A stretch of DNA of 64,000 nt from Nocardioides acrostichi (GCF_015319165.1 NZ_JADIVZ010000007.1:124001-188000); one strand, 5' to 3'; counted from the stretch's first letter, positions 11,921 through 21,057 are shown. The notes: generated by a model from the letters alone, not told the origin. A program made the numbers and translations.

Positions 11921-12712
11921 TCAGTGCTCCTCGGAGATCGCCCCGGCGATGTACATCGCCGAGAGCAGCGTGAAGACGTAGGCCTGGAGGAACATGACCA
12001 GCATGTCGAGGAAGCTCACGGCGATGCCGATGAGGAAGGAGACCAGGCCGACCGTCACACCGAGGGCGCGGGGGTCGTAGTGGAGCAGCAGGAACTCACC
12101 GCCGACCGAGAACAGGATCAGCAGCAGGTGACCGGCGAACATCGTGGCGAACAGACGCAGTGCCAGCGTGATCGGCCGGACGATGATGTTGGAGAGGAAC
12201 TCCAGCGGGATGAGGATCGGCAGGATCCACGGCGCCACGCCCGCGGGCACGGTCTGGTGCTTGAGGTAGCCCAGTGGCCCGTGCTTGGCGATGCCCACCC
12301 CGTTGTAGATCAGCCAGGTGATGGCCGCCAGCGCAGTGGTGTACCCGATGTGGGACATGGTCGGGAACTGGAGCAGCGGGACGACGCCGAAGAAGTTGTT
12401 GACCAGCACGAAGACGAAGACCGTGAAGAGGTACGGCACGTAGCGCTGGTAGTCGTGGGCGCCGATGGTGTCGCGGGCGATGGAGTTGCGCACGAAGCCG
12501 TAGACGGCCTCACCGGCGAACTGCAGGCGCCCGGGCACGACGGCCGCCTTGCGCGACATGAAGTAGAACGCCACGAACGCCAGCAGCGCCGCGATGACCA
12601 CGAGGGCCATCGGCTTGGTGACCGGGCCGAAGAGCGCCGGGAGGAAGAAGTCGCCTGGGCCCGGGGGCTCGTAGGTACTGCCCGAGAGGGCGATGATGCT
12701 GCTGCTCAACAT
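11921..12712 (-). CDS. atpB: F1Fo ATP synthase a subunit
   Basis: This 263-aa polytopic protein forms the proton half-channels. The essential arginine lies in PITLALRLFATMFAGH, and the partner segment VSFLDMLVMFLQAYVFTLLSAMYI is at the C-terminus. Start ATG 12712 (MLSSSIIALSG) gives the usual length; the longer frame upstream is only the shadow of intergenic and atpI sequence. Confidence 0.95.
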   Translation of the reverse strand: MLSSSIIALSGSTYEPPGPGDFFLPALFGPVTKPMALVVIAALLAFVAFYFMSRKAAVVPGRLQFAGEAVYGFVRNSIARDTIGAHDYQRYVPYLFTVFVFVLVNNFFGVVPLLQFPTMSHIGYTTALAAITWLIYNGVGIAKHGPLGYLKHQTVPAGVAPWILPILIPLEFLSNIIVRPITLALRLFATMFAGHLLLILFSVGGEFLLLHYDPRALGVTVGLVSFLIGIAVSFLDMLVMFLQAYVFTLLSAMYIAGAISEEH

Positions 12713-12845
12713 GACTCCTGCGTACTGGCTACGGGTCGGGATCCGCTGCTGACTTCTGGTTGGACTCGGCCGGAGCGACTCTGGATGAGGCCAGGGCCGG
12801 TGCTCCTCGGGGTCATCGCGCTCGGACCATAGCAGTGATCCCCCG

Positions 12846-13376
12846 TCATCGCGCATCCGCCCGGACGGTCTCGGAACCGACGCCAGAGGTCGCTCGCCGA
12901 GCCTCGCCGACGGCGGCGACGCCAGGCTCCTCGAAGGCCGGGATGCGCAGCCGGACGAAGCCGACCGTGTGCCCGACCATCCAGCCGAAGGCACCCGCCG
13001 CGACCGCGCCCGCGAGCCATCCGCGAGAGAGCGTGCCGTCGAGCAGGGTGCTGCCGTCGAGCGTCGCGAACGCGACGAGCAGGGCGCCGGCCTCGAGGGT
13101 GAACACACCCAGGGCCACCGCGAGCGAGAGCTCGGGGAACCGCGCGGCGGTGGCGTTGACCACCACGGCGCCGACCACCAGCACCGCGAGCACCAAGCCG
13201 CCGCCCACGAGGGCTCCGCCGGCACCGGAGCCGCCGGAGACGGCGGTGCCCACCGCGAGGACGAGCAGCACCGCGACCAGGGCGGCCGAGGCGGCGACCA
13301 GCAGCGGCGTCCCTGGACGGGAGCGCGGCCCGGCGGTTGCCCGGTTCGTCGCGTTCATCGCAGTCGGCGGCCTCAT
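12846..13376 (-). CDS. atpI: AtpI-like membrane protein
   Basis: The protein is 176 aa with four hydrophobic segments (about residues 23-45, 53-75, 83-105 and 115-140) at the atpI position, first in the atp operon. AtpI proteins help c-ring assembly; sequence conservation is poor, so the call rests on position and topology. The start may be ATG 13376 or the in-frame ATG at 13358. A 133-bp gap separates it from atpB. Confidence 0.65.
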   Translation of the reverse strand: MRPPTAMNATNRATAGPRSRPGTPLLVAASAALVAVLLVLAVGTAVSGGSGAGGALVGGGLVLAVLVVGAVVVNATAARFPELSLAVALGVFTLEAGALLVAFATLDGSTLLDGTLSRGWLAGAVAAGAFGWMVGHTVGFVRLRIPAFEEPGVAAVGEARRATSGVGSETVRADAR

Positions 13377-13429
13377 CGTCGAAGTCGGTCGGAGCGTCGT
13401 TCTGATCGGTTTCTCAGGTGCTCGTGAAA

Positions 13430-13458
13430 GTTATCACAAGCGTTTCGGAGGGGCGCAA
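13430..13458 (-). promoter_or_regulatory. Promoter of the atp operon
   Basis: On the minus strand a -35 TTGCGC (13453-13458), a 17-bp spacer and a -10 GATAAC (13430-13435) lie 54 nt upstream of the first atpI ATG, in the AT-richest stretch of the region. The downstream edge of wecA (13490) is nearby, so the atp operon has its own promoter rather than only read-through from wecA. Confidence 0.6.
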
Positions 13459-13489
13459 CTGGAACGTTCAACCGACCCACCGTGCGCGG

Positions 13490-14632
13490 TCACGGGGACT
13501 CGAGCATGCGCGGACGCCGAGCGATGGGCACCACGAAGGTCAAGGTGATGGTGAGCACCGTGCCTACCGCCAGCGACACCAGCACGAGCGGACCGGAGTA
13601 GAGGCTGGCGAGCACGGCACCGAAGGCGACCAGGGCCGCCCACAGCCACATGATGAACACGGCTCGTCGCTGGGAGTGCCCGATCTCGAGCAACCGGTGG
13701 TGCAGGTGCTGCTTGTCGGGCGCGAACGGCGAGCGCCCCGCGGCGGTGCGCCGCACCACGGCCAGGACGAGGTCGACCAGCGGCACGATGAGGATCGAGA
13801 TCGGCAGCAGCACCGGCAGGATCATGGGCGCCAGGCCGGGTCCGCTCGAGGCCTGGCCGGCCGCACCGCCCGAGAAGCTGGCCTGGTTGAGCTGTCCGGT
13901 CAGCGTGACGGCGCTGGCCGAGAGCATGAGGCCGATGAGCATCGACCCGGAGTCGCCCATGAACAACCGCGCCGGGTTGATGTTGTGGGGCAAGAACCCG
14001 GCGCAGGCGCCGGCCAGGGCGGCGCTGAGCAGCGCTGCGGTGGTGTTGCGCGGTTCGCCGGTCAGCACGGTGAGCGTGTAGCAGAACAAGAAGAAGGCAC
14101 TGGCGCCGATCCCGACCACACCGGCAGCGAGGCCGTCGAGGCCATCGACGAAGTTGACGGCGTTGATCGTCGCCACCACGAGCACGCTGGTGAGCAGGGC
14201 GCGCTGCGCGGCGTCGAGGGAGAAGATGGTGCCGTCGGGCATCGTGAACCAGTTGATCTGCACCTTGAAGGCCACCAGGAAGCCCGCGGCCAGCAGTTGG
14301 CCTCCGAGCTTGGTGAGGGCGTCGAGCTCGAAGATGTCGTCGAGCACGCCGACCGCGCAGATCAGGGCTCCGGCGAGCAACACCACGCCCGCGTCGCGGA
14401 ACACGAACGGACCCGCGTCGGAGAGGAACGGCAGCTCGCGAGCCACCAGGTAGGCGGCGACGAGACCGCCCAGCATCGCGAGCCCGCCCATGTACGGGAT
14501 GGGCTCGTCGTGTACGTCGCGGTCCCTCACACGGGCCACGGCACCGGTGCGCAGCGCGATCTCGCGCGCGATGACGGTGAGCAGATAGGTGACCGCGGCC
14601 GCGACCAGGAAGACCAGGAGGTACTCGCGCAC
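13490..14632 (-). CDS. wecA: Undecaprenyl-phosphate GlcNAc-1-phosphate transferase (WecA/TagO family)
   Basis: This 380-aa polytopic enzyme starts lipid-linked glycan synthesis by moving a HexNAc-1-phosphate from UDP-sugar to undecaprenyl phosphate at the inner face of the membrane. Family motifs are visible: the aspartate pair in VLDDIFELD, NAVNFVDGLDGLAAG, the FMGDSGSM nucleotide site, and the basic HLHHRLLEIGHSQRR loop. In actinobacteria it commonly sits between sua5 and the atp operon, as here. Confidence 0.92.
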   Translation of the reverse strand: MREYLLVFLVAAAVTYLLTVIAREIALRTGAVARVRDRDVHDEPIPYMGGLAMLGGLVAAYLVARELPFLSDAGPFVFRDAGVVLLAGALICAVGVLDDIFELDALTKLGGQLLAAGFLVAFKVQINWFTMPDGTIFSLDAAQRALLTSVLVVATINAVNFVDGLDGLAAGVVGIGASAFFLFCYTLTVLTGEPRNTTAALLSAALAGACAGFLPHNINPARLFMGDSGSMLIGLMLSASAVTLTGQLNQASFSGGAAGQASSGPGLAPMILPVLLPISILIVPLVDLVLAVVRRTAAGRSPFAPDKQHLHHRLLEIGHSQRRAVFIMWLWAALVAFGAVLASLYSGPLVLVSLAVGTVLTITLTFVVPIARRPRMLESP

Positions 14633-14640
14633 GGGGAGGC

Positions 14641-15333
14641 TCAGGCCTCCTCGGCAGGTGCGGGATCCTCGGCCGGCTCGGTCTCCGTCGTGAGCGTGGC
14701 CCCCAGGGGCTCGAGCACCTCGTTGAGCCGCTCCAGACTGAGGGCGCCCAGGCGCAGGATGCGCCCCTGGGAGCCGGTCACGTCGACGATCGTCGAGGCC
14801 TCACCTCCGGGCGCGGGGCCGTCGTCGACCAGGACGTCGACCTCCTCCCCCAGCATCCGCTCCGCCTCGTCGGCGTCGGTGGCCGCGGGTTGACCGGTCC
14901 GGTTCGCCGACGACACGGCCAAGGGGCCGGTGCGCTCGAGCACCTCGCGAGTCAGGTCGTGGTCGGGCATCCGGACGGCGACGGTGCCGCGGGTCTCACC
15001 GAGATCCCACTGCAACGAGGTCTGCTGGTGGCACACGATGGTGAGGGGGCCCGGCCAGAAGGCCTCGACCAGCGCCCGCGCGTAGCCGGGCACCTTGACC
15101 GCCAGGGCGTCGAGCGTCGTCGCGGCCGAGACCAGCACGGGCGGCGGCATCTCACGGCCGCGACCCTTGGCCCGGAGCAGCGCCTTGACCGCGGAGGAGT
15201 CGAAGGCGTCGCAGGCGATGCCGTACACCGTGTCGGTCGGGATGACCGCCAGGCCGCCGCGCTGGAGCGTCAGGCTCGCCGCCTCGATCGCACTCTCGCG
15301 GTCGTCGTCGTTCGAGGTGCCGTATCGCTGCAT
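14641..15333 (-). CDS. Threonylcarbamoyl-AMP synthase (Sua5/TsaC family)
   Basis: The 230-aa YrdC/Sua5 domain protein makes threonylcarbamoyl-AMP from Thr, bicarbonate and ATP for the tRNA t6A modification. Key segments are GGLAVIPTDTVYGIACDA, FWPGPLTIV, RMPDHDLTREVL and the SSANRTGQPAATDADEA loop. It lacks the separate Sua5 C-terminal domain and instead ends in an acidic tail. ATG 15333 lies 4 nt after the prmC stop, so prmC and this gene are coupled. Confidence 0.9.
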   Translation of the reverse strand: MQRYGTSNDDDRESAIEAASLTLQRGGLAVIPTDTVYGIACDAFDSSAVKALLRAKGRGREMPPPVLVSAATTLDALAVKVPGYARALVEAFWPGPLTIVCHQQTSLQWDLGETRGTVAVRMPDHDLTREVLERTGPLAVSSANRTGQPAATDADEAERMLGEEVDVLVDDGPAPGGEASTIVDVTGSQGRILRLGALSLERLNEVLEPLGATLTTETEPAEDPAPAEEA

Positions 15334-15337
15334 GGGG

Positions 15338-16180
15338 TCATCGTGCCAGCCGCGCCGTCGTGAAGCGCGGACGACCGGCCAGGTCGTCGTGGTCGCGCAC
15401 CTCGCGCCACCGTGCTGAGGACGCCAGCACGGCCGGCGCGCTCTGGCCCTGTACGTCGGCGTGCTCGAACCCGAGCACGCCTCCGGGGCGGAGCAACCGG
15501 GAGGCGTGGCGCTCCAGCAGCCGGATCGCGTCGAGCCCGTCGCCGCCCGAGAACAACGCGAGGTGCGGATCGTGGTCTCGCGCCTCCACCACCACCGACT
15601 CCCACGCCTCCAGGGGTACGTAGGGCGGGTTGCAGACCACGATGTCGACCTGGCTCCGCAGATCCTCGAAGGCATCGAACGCGTCACCGAGACGCAGATC
15701 GACGCCGGTGTCGGCCAGGTTCCGCTCCGCCCAGGCGTGTGCCGCCGGATCGAGCTCGACGGCGTGCACCCGGGCGTGCGGCACCTCGTGGGCGATGCTG
15801 CGGGCGATGGCTCCCGAACCGGTGCAGAGGTCCACGACCACGGGGCGCTCGAGGCCCATCGCCTCCTCGATCGCCCAGCCGGCCAGCAGTTCGGTCTCCG
15901 GGCGGGGCACGAAGACGCCGGGGCCGACGTCCAGCTCGACGTACCTGAACGCGGCCACGCCGGTGAGGTGCTGGAGCGGCTCGCGCGCCTCGCGCCGCGA
16001 GATCAAGACCTCGAAGGCCGCCGCACGATCGGCGGCCACGTCATCGAGCAGCGGCAGCCGGCCGCGCGAGATGCCGAGCACGTGCGCGAGGAGTTCGGCC
16101 GCGTCGGCCCCGGGGCTGGCCACGCCCGCCACGGCGAGACGCTCCTGCGCCGCGCGCAGCAGGGCGCGTGCCGCGGTCAC
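15338..16180 (-). CDS. prmC: Peptide chain release factor N5-glutamine methyltransferase
   Basis: This 280-aa SAM-dependent enzyme methylates the GGQ glutamine of release factors. It has the N-terminal helical domain, then [11 protein letters not shown] for SAM binding and the catalytic NPPY motif (VCNPPYVP). It uses a GTG start that overlaps the prfA stop (GTGA), coupling it to its substrate's gene. Confidence 0.95.
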   Translation of the reverse strand: MTAARALLRAAQERLAVAGVASPGADAAELLAHVLGISRGRLPLLDDVAADRAAAFEVLISRREAREPLQHLTGVAAFRYVELDVGPGVFVPRPETELLAGWAIEEAMGLERPVVVDLCTGSGAIARSIAHEVPHARVHAVELDPAAHAWAERNLADTGVDLRLGDAFDAFEDLRSQVDIVVCNPPYVPLEAWESVVVEARDHDPHLALFSGGDGLDAIRLLERHASRLLRPGGVLGFEHADVQGQSAPAVLASSARWREVRDHDDLAGRPRFTTARLAR

Positions 16181-17253
16181 TGCTCCTCGAGTGCGGCCAG
16201 GCGGGCCGCCATGTCGGCCTCGATGCAGGAGGTGAGCACGGGGCCGAGGTCGCCGTCGAGTACCTGGTCGAGGTTGTAGGACTTGTAGCCGGTCCGGTGG
16301 TCGGAGATCCGGTTCTCGGGGAAGTTGTAGGTGCGGATGCGCTCGGAGCGGTCGACCGTGCGCACCTGGCTGCGGCGCGCCTCGCCGGCCGCGGCGTCGG
16401 CCTCCTCCTGCGCCGCGGCGAGCAGCCGCGAGCGCAGGATGCGCATCGCCTGCTCGCGGTTCTGGAGCTGGCTCTTCTCGTTCTGGCAGGAGACCACGAT
16501 GCCCGTGGGGACGTGGGTGATCCGCACGGCCGAGTCGGTGGTGTTCACGCTCTGACCACCCGGACCGGACGAGCGGAAGACGTCGATGCGCAGATCGTTC
16601 TCGTCGATCGTGACGTCGACCTGCTCTGCCTCCGGGAGCACCAGGACGCCGGCGGCGCTGGTGTGCACGCGGCCCTGGCTCTCGGTGACCGGCACCCGCT
16701 GGACGCGATGTACCCCGCCCTCGAACTTCAGCTGCGCGAACGGCGCCTCACCGGGCGCGGGCGTGCCCTTCGCCTTCACCGCGACGGTGACCGACTTGTA
16801 GCCGCCGAGGTCGGACTCGGCCGAGTCGAGCACCTCGACCGACCAGCCGCGGGCCTCGGCGTAGCGGGAGTACATCCGCAGCAGATCGCCGGCGAACAGC
16901 GCCGACTCCTCGCCGCCCTCGCCCGACTTGATCTCCAGCAGGGCGTCCTTGTCGTCCGCCTCGTCACGGGGCACCAGGAGACGGCGAAGCTTCTCCTCGG
17001 CCTCCTCACGCCGGGCGAGCAGCTCGTCGACCTCGTCGGCGAACGAGGCGTCCTCGGCCGCCAGCTCGCGCGCCGCCTCGGCGTCCTCCCCCAGCGTCGT
17101 CCATTCTCGCCACGTGTCGACGATGGCCGACAGCGCGGCGTAGCGCTGGTTGAGCCGCTTGGCCAGCCGTGCGTCGGCGTGCGTCTCGGGCTCGGCGAGG
17201 CGACCCTCGATCTCGCGATGCTCGGCGAGCATGCCCTCGACGGCCTCGAACAC
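16177..17253 (-). CDS. prfA: Peptide chain release factor 1
   Basis: RF1, 358 aa, terminates translation at UAG/UAA. The GGQ motif is in [20 protein letters not shown], and the N-terminal helical domain and KSGEGGEES segment are normal. The GTG at 17253 gives the standard N-terminus ([11 protein letters not shown]); the longer frame upstream reads through the terminator and rpmE in the wrong frame. Confidence 0.96.
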   Translation of the reverse strand: MFEAVEGMLAEHREIEGRLAEPETHADARLAKRLNQRYAALSAIVDTWREWTTLGEDAEAARELAAEDASFADEVDELLARREEAEEKLRRLLVPRDEADDKDALLEIKSGEGGEESALFAGDLLRMYSRYAEARGWSVEVLDSAESDLGGYKSVTVAVKAKGTPAPGEAPFAQLKFEGGVHRVQRVPVTESQGRVHTSAAGVLVLPEAEQVDVTIDENDLRIDVFRSSGPGGQSVNTTDSAVRITHVPTGIVVSCQNEKSQLQNREQAMRILRSRLLAAAQEEADAAAGEARRSQVRTVDRSERIRTYNFPENRISDHRTGYKSYNLDQVLDGDLGPVLTSCIEADMAARLAALEEQ

Positions 17254-17293
17254 TGCTGGCTCCTGACGGTGGTTCCGAGTGCGGACAGACGAC

Positions 17294-17339
17294 GAGCGCC
17301 GGCCACGCCGACCCCTGTGGTCGGCGCAGACCGGCGCTC
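17294..17339 (-). terminator. Nested hairpin between rpmE and prfA
   Basis: GAGCGCCGG (17294-17302) pairs with CCGGCGCTC (17331-17339), and inside it a second hairpin forms from GCCGACC/GGTCGGC. It lies 9 nt after the rpmE stop and 40 nt before prfA, where a terminator or attenuator would separate the strongly expressed ribosomal protein gene from prfA. No U-tract is present. Confidence 0.55.
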
Positions 17340-17348
17340 GCAGCGAAG

Positions 17349-17573
17349 CTACTTCTTGGCCTGCTCCTTGGCCTTGGCGTAGCGCGCCTCGAACCGGGCG
17401 ACGCGACCGCCGGTGTCGAGGATCTTCTGCTTGCCGGTGTAGAACGGGTGGCACTGGCTGCACACGTCGGCGCGGATGGTGCCGGCGGCAGCGGTGCTGC
17501 GGGTGGTGAACGTCGAGCCGCAGGTGCAGGTGACCTGGGTCTCGGTGTACTCGGGGTGGATGTCCTTCTTCAT
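17349..17573 (-). CDS. rpmE: 50S ribosomal protein L31, zinc-binding type
   Basis: L31, 74 aa, with the four-cysteine zinc set CTCGS (about Cys16 and Cys18) and CSQC (about Cys38 and Cys41). This is the C+ form, usually made under zinc-replete conditions. A strong AAGGAGAGGAA ribosome site precedes the ATG. Its place between rho and prfA is typical for actinobacteria. Confidence 0.97.
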   Translation of the reverse strand: MKKDIHPEYTETQVTCTCGSTFTTRSTAAAGTIRADVCSQCHPFYTGKQKILDTGGRVARFEARYAKAKEQAKK

Positions 17574-17689
17574 TTCTTCCTCTCCTTGGGGCGCCGGGTC
17601 GCCGACCGCCGGGAGGGCGGACGCACGTGAACCGGTGCCGAGACGACGATCAGTGTGCCAACACCGGCACGGCCTGCGTTAATCCCGGG

Positions 17690-18067
17690 TCAGACCGAGG
17701 TGGCGCGGCTGAGCAGCGCGGCGACGCGGGAGCCGAGCTCACGCGGGCTGAACGGCTTGGTGATGTAGTCGTCGGCACCGGAGTCGAAGCCCATCTCGAC
17801 ATCGGACTCCTGGGCCCGTGCGGTGAGCAGGATGACCGGCAGATCGGCCAGTGCCGGCTCACCGCGCAAGGCCCGGAGGGCTTCGAGGCCGGACACGCCC
17901 GGCATCATGACGTCGAGCACCACGAGGTCCGGGCGCGCACTCTGGCAGGCCCGCAGGGCCGCGGCTCCGTCAGCCACGGACGTGACCTCGTGCCCCATGC
18001 TGGAGAGCTTGAACTCCACCAGTTCGCGGATGTCGACGTCGTCGTCGGCGATGACGATCTTCGCCAC
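17690..18067 (-). CDS. Single-domain response regulator (CheY-like), orphan
   Basis: This 125-aa receiver domain has no output domain. The acidic pocket D8-D9-D10, phospho-acceptor Asp52 (VVLDVMMPG), Thr82 and Lys104 (ITKPF) are all intact, so phosphorylation should work. No histidine kinase lies in the window. The GTG at 18067 follows GGAGGGG; a longer frame to 18211 lacks support. It sits between rho and rpmE, and its role is unknown. Confidence 0.88.
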   Translation of the reverse strand: MAKIVIADDDVDIRELVEFKLSSMGHEVTSVADGAAALRACQSARPDLVVLDVMMPGVSGLEALRALRGEPALADLPVILLTARAQESDVEMGFDSGADDYITKPFSPRELGSRVAALLSRATSV

Positions 18068-18174
18068 GACCCCTCCTTGCTCCGACCTTGCTCGGCGTGG
18101 CCTTCCACGGGCCACCGCTGCGCACGTCAGCCTAGACGGGAGCAAGGGCACGAGGTCCTGGAACACCAGAACCG

Positions 18175-18204
18175 ATTCTCCACTCCTCGGCAACGGTTCA
18201 GCAA
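18175..18204 (-). promoter_or_regulatory. Putative promoter for the response regulator
   Basis: In the 161-bp gap after rho there is TTGCTG (18199-18204), an 18-bp spacer and GAGAAT (18175-18180) on the minus strand. This would give a leader of roughly 100 nt before the GTG at 18067. The match is moderate. Confidence 0.4.
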
Positions 18205-18228
18205 CAAGCAACCTACGAGCAGGCGGGA

Positions 18229-19986
18229 CTAACGCACGAGACGCAGCAGCTCGGCGTTGGAGGTCGTCGCCCGGATCCGCTCGACCAGACCCGTGGTGCC
18301 CTCGGCGAGCACCGAGTCGCGCAGCGCCGTGCGGGCCACGATGGCATCCGGCTCCAGGAGACGCTCGACCAGTCGGGTACCCGAGGCCGCCACGTCGACC
18401 CGCGGGCCCGGCGCCTGGAGTCGCAACGTCGTGGTGGCGGTACTCCGCAGCTCCTCGAGCACCACGCCGTCGAGGATCGAGTCTTCACCCGCCGTGGCCG
18501 TCGCGACGATGGTGAGTGACCCACCCTCGGCCACCCGGCGGGCCGCACCGAAGAACTGCTTGACCGGCGGCAGAGCCGTGGAGTCCAGCCCGCCCGGCAG
18601 CGCCCTACCGCCACCGTGACCGGAGGTGTTGTAGGCACGCGCGAGGCGCGTGAGACCGTCGAGGAGCAACACGACGTCCATCCCGAGCTCGACCAGACGC
18701 TTGGCGCGCTCCAACGCGAGCTCCGCAGCCACCGTGTGGTCCGCGGGCACGCGGTCGAAGGTCGACACGATCAGCTCACCACGCACACTGCCGCGCAGTT
18801 CGGCGACCTCCTCGGGGCGCTCGTCGAGCAGCACCATCATCAGGTGACTGCTCGGCGCCGTGGTCGCCACCGACGACGCCAAGGACGCCAACAGCGACGT
18901 CGCACCCGCTCCTGGCGGAGCCACCACGAGCGCCCGCGACCCGGCACCGATGGGTGCGATCAGGTCGACCCCGCGACCCCACAGATCCTCGGACCCGGTC
19001 TCCAGGTGCAGCCAGGTCGTCGGGTAGGCCGCGGTGAGCGCCTCGAACTCGGGCCGGGTGCGAGCGGCGTCCGGCTCGGAGCCGTTGACCGTCTCGATAC
19101 GCACCATCGGGTTGAACTTCTCCTTGCGCTCGCCCTCTCGGGGCTGGCGCACCTGACCCGTGACCGCGTCGCCACGTCGCATGCCGTACTTGCGCACCAT
19201 CGACAGCGACACGTACACGTCGTCAGGCCCCGGCAGATAGCCACTGGTGCGTACGAAGGCGTAGTTGTCGAGCACGTCGAGGATGCCCGCTGCGGGCACG
19301 AGCACGTCGTCCTCGAGGACGGTGGTGTCGACCTCACCACGCCCCCGAGTGCGGTCGCGGTCGCGGCCCCTCCGGCGCCGATTGCGACCCCGCCCCTCGT
19401 CGTCGTCGTCGTGCTGACCCTGAGCCGGCTGGTTGCTCTGGTTGTTCTGGTTGTTCTGCTGGTTGTCCGACTGGGTCTTGCCCTGCTCGGCCTGACCGCC
19501 GGACTTGCCCTGGTTCTTCTGTTGGTTGTTCTGCTGCCCCTTGCCCTGCCCGGACTGGGCCTTGGTCTGCTTGTCGGGCTGCTGGCCCTTGCCCTGCTGG
19601 GGCTGGTCCCGCTTGGGCTGGTCCTGCTGGGGCTGGTCCTGCTGGGGCTGGTCCTGCTGGGGCTGGTCCTGCTGGGGCTTCTCGGCCCGGGACGGGTTCT
19701 GCTTCGGCTGCTCGACCTTCGGCTGCGCTGCCTTCGACTGCTCCGACTTCGGCTGCTCCGACTTCGATTGCTCCGACTTCGACTGCTCCGATTTCGACTG
19801 CTCCGACTTCGATTGGGCATGCCGATCCTGCAACCCGGTGATGGCTTCGACGAGTTGGGCCTTCTTCATCGAGTCGGCGCCGGCGATGCCCATGCCATTG
19901 GCCATCGCCTTGAGATCGGCGACGAGCATGCCGTTGATACCCCCTCCGCGCTTGCGAGCAGCAGGGGCTTGAGTCGAATCGGTCAC
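18229..19986 (-). CDS. rho: Rho-family transcription termination factor with degenerate P-loop
   Basis: This 585-aa protein sits at the canonical thrB-rho-rpmE locus. It has a Rho N-terminal helical domain (about residues 15-52), a long Gln/Asp/Ser/Lys-rich disordered insert (about 55-215), an OB-fold RNA-binding domain (NYAFVRTSGYLPGPDDVYV), and the ATPase core. DERPEEV (catalytic Glu), Walker B LLLDGLTRLARAYN, the Q-loop region GGLDSTAL and Arg538 (SGTR, the arginine finger position) are kept. The Walker A lysine is replaced: the segment reads APPGAGAT, with Ala362 at the lysine position, where Rho proteins have APPKAGKT. The R-loop segment (KGTGN…AERRVFPA in other Rhos) is shortened to RSTATTTLRLQAPGPR. 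The GTG at 19986 follows GAAGGAC. It may be an altered or non-hydrolysing Rho. Confidence 0.85.
   Translation of the reverse strand: MTDSTQAPAARKRGGGINGMLVADLKAMANGMGIAGADSMKKAQLVEAITGLQDRHAQSKSEQSKSEQSKSEQSKSEQPKSEQSKAAQPKVEQPKQNPSRAEKPQQDQPQQDQPQQDQPQQDQPKRDQPQQGKGQQPDKQTKAQSGQGKGQQNNQQKNQGKSGGQAEQGKTQSDNQQNNQNNQSNQPAQGQHDDDDEGRGRNRRRRGRDRDRTRGRGEVDTTVLEDDVLVPAAGILDVLDNYAFVRTSGYLPGPDDVYVSLSMVRKYGMRRGDAVTGQVRQPREGERKEKFNPMVRIETVNGSEPDAARTRPEFEALTAAYPTTWLHLETGSEDLWGRGVDLIAPIGAGSRALVVAPPGAGATSLLASLASSVATTAPSSHLMMVLLDERPEEVAELRGSVRGELIVSTFDRVPADHTVAAELALERAKRLVELGMDVVLLLDGLTRLARAYNTSGHGGGRALPGGLDSTALPPVKQFFGAARRVAEGGSLTIVATATAGEDSILDGVVLEELRSTATTTLRLQAPGPRVDVAASGTRLVERLLEPDAIVARTALRDSVLAEGTTGLVERIRATTSNAELLRLVR
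19601..19675 (-). repeat. Five 15-bp tandem repeats in rho (QQDQP units)
   Basis: Five units of the 15-mer ggctggtcctgctgg lie at 19601-19675; the first is diverged and the last four are identical. On the coding strand each unit encodes a Pro-Gln-Gln-Asp-Gln permutation within the disordered insert of Rho. Confidence 0.9.
19741..19815 (-). repeat. Five 15-bp tandem repeats in rho (SKSEQ units)
   Basis: Five near-identical 15-mers of the form ctccgacttcgactg lie at 19741-19815. Each encodes Gln-Ser-Lys-Ser-Glu. Variation is mostly at third codon positions, so the peptide is kept while the DNA drifts. Confidence 0.9.
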
Positions 19987-20122
19987 GAGAGTCCTTCGAG
20001 GATGACGAACGTGTTGCCCGCCCAGCGGGGCCGCCGGGTCCAGATCGACCACGGCTCGCTCGGAGCGTATCAGCCCGACCGGCCGGCAGGGCTGGTGGCG
20101 CGCTGCGGGAGTGCACGCACCA

Positions 20123-21052
20123 CTAGACGACGAGGGCGCCGCGCAGGTCGACCGCCAATCTCGTCGCCCACCAACCGTCGGGAGCGGTGTCGAGCACGCG
20201 CCGTATCCCCACCTCGTCGGCCGCATCGACGAAGGCCAGCACCGTCGGCCCGGCGCCCGACACGATCGCCGGCACCCCCTCGGCCCGCAGTCGGTCGATC
20301 AGGGCCAGGGATTCCGGCATCGCGGGGCGCCGGTACTCCTGGTGCAGCACGTCGCGCGTGGCGCGGAGCAGCTGATCGGGGCGCGCAGTGAGCGCCGCCA
20401 CGAGCAGGGCTGCTCGGCCGGAGTTCGCAGCGGCGTCGGCGTGGGGAACCTCGGCTGGCAGCAGCCCGCGCGCGGCCTCGGTCGACACAGGGGTGGGCGG
20501 GACCAGGACGACGACTCCGATCCGGGGGTCGACCGACCCTCGGATCGCAAAGAAGTGCGGCTCCTCCCCCGCCGGCACCTCGTCGGCGCCGGCCACCACG
20601 AAGCCACCGAGGAGGGCGGGCGCGACGTTGTCGGGGTGACCCTCGATGCGCGAGGCGAGATCGACCAGGGCGTCGTCGGGCAGGCGCGCCGCACCGTCGG
20701 TCACGAGTGTCCGCGCGAGCACCAACCCGCCCACGATCGCGGCGGAGGACGAGCCCAGGCCGCGCGCGTGCGGCACGACGTTGTGGCAGGTCAGCCGGAG
20801 GCCGGGTGGTTGCTCCCCCAGCACCGTGAAGGCGGCGCGCATGGACCGCACGACCAGGTGCGACTCGTCGAGGGGCACCGTTCCCTCGCCCGCGCCCGTG
20901 ACCTGCACCTCGAGACCCGAGGCCAGCACCTCGCCCTCGAGTTCGTCGCGCAGGTCGAGCGCCAGCCCCAGGGTGTCGTAGCCCGGCCCGAGGTTGGCCG
21001 AGGTCGCGGGGACCGAGACCCGCACTGGTCCGTCGACGAACACGGGAGCCAC
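20123..21052 (-). CDS. thrB: Homoserine kinase
   Basis: This 309-aa GHMP-family kinase phosphorylates homoserine in threonine synthesis. The ATP loop PHARGLGSSSAAIVGG (about residues 94-109) and the C-terminal SGAGPTVLAF motif are intact. The GTG start lies 5 nt after the thrC stop, in the hom-thrC-thrB operon. Confidence 0.95.
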   Translation of the reverse strand: MAPVFVDGPVRVSVPATSANLGPGYDTLGLALDLRDELEGEVLASGLEVQVTGAGEGTVPLDESHLVVRSMRAAFTVLGEQPPGLRLTCHNVVPHARGLGSSSAAIVGGLVLARTLVTDGAARLPDDALVDLASRIEGHPDNVAPALLGGFVVAGADEVPAGEEPHFFAIRGSVDPRIGVVVLVPPTPVSTEAARGLLPAEVPHADAAANSGRAALLVAALTARPDQLLRATRDVLHQEYRRPAMPESLALIDRLRAEGVPAIVSGAGPTVLAFVDAADEVGIRRVLDTAPDGWWATRLAVDLRGALVV

Positions 21053-21057
21053 CGGCG

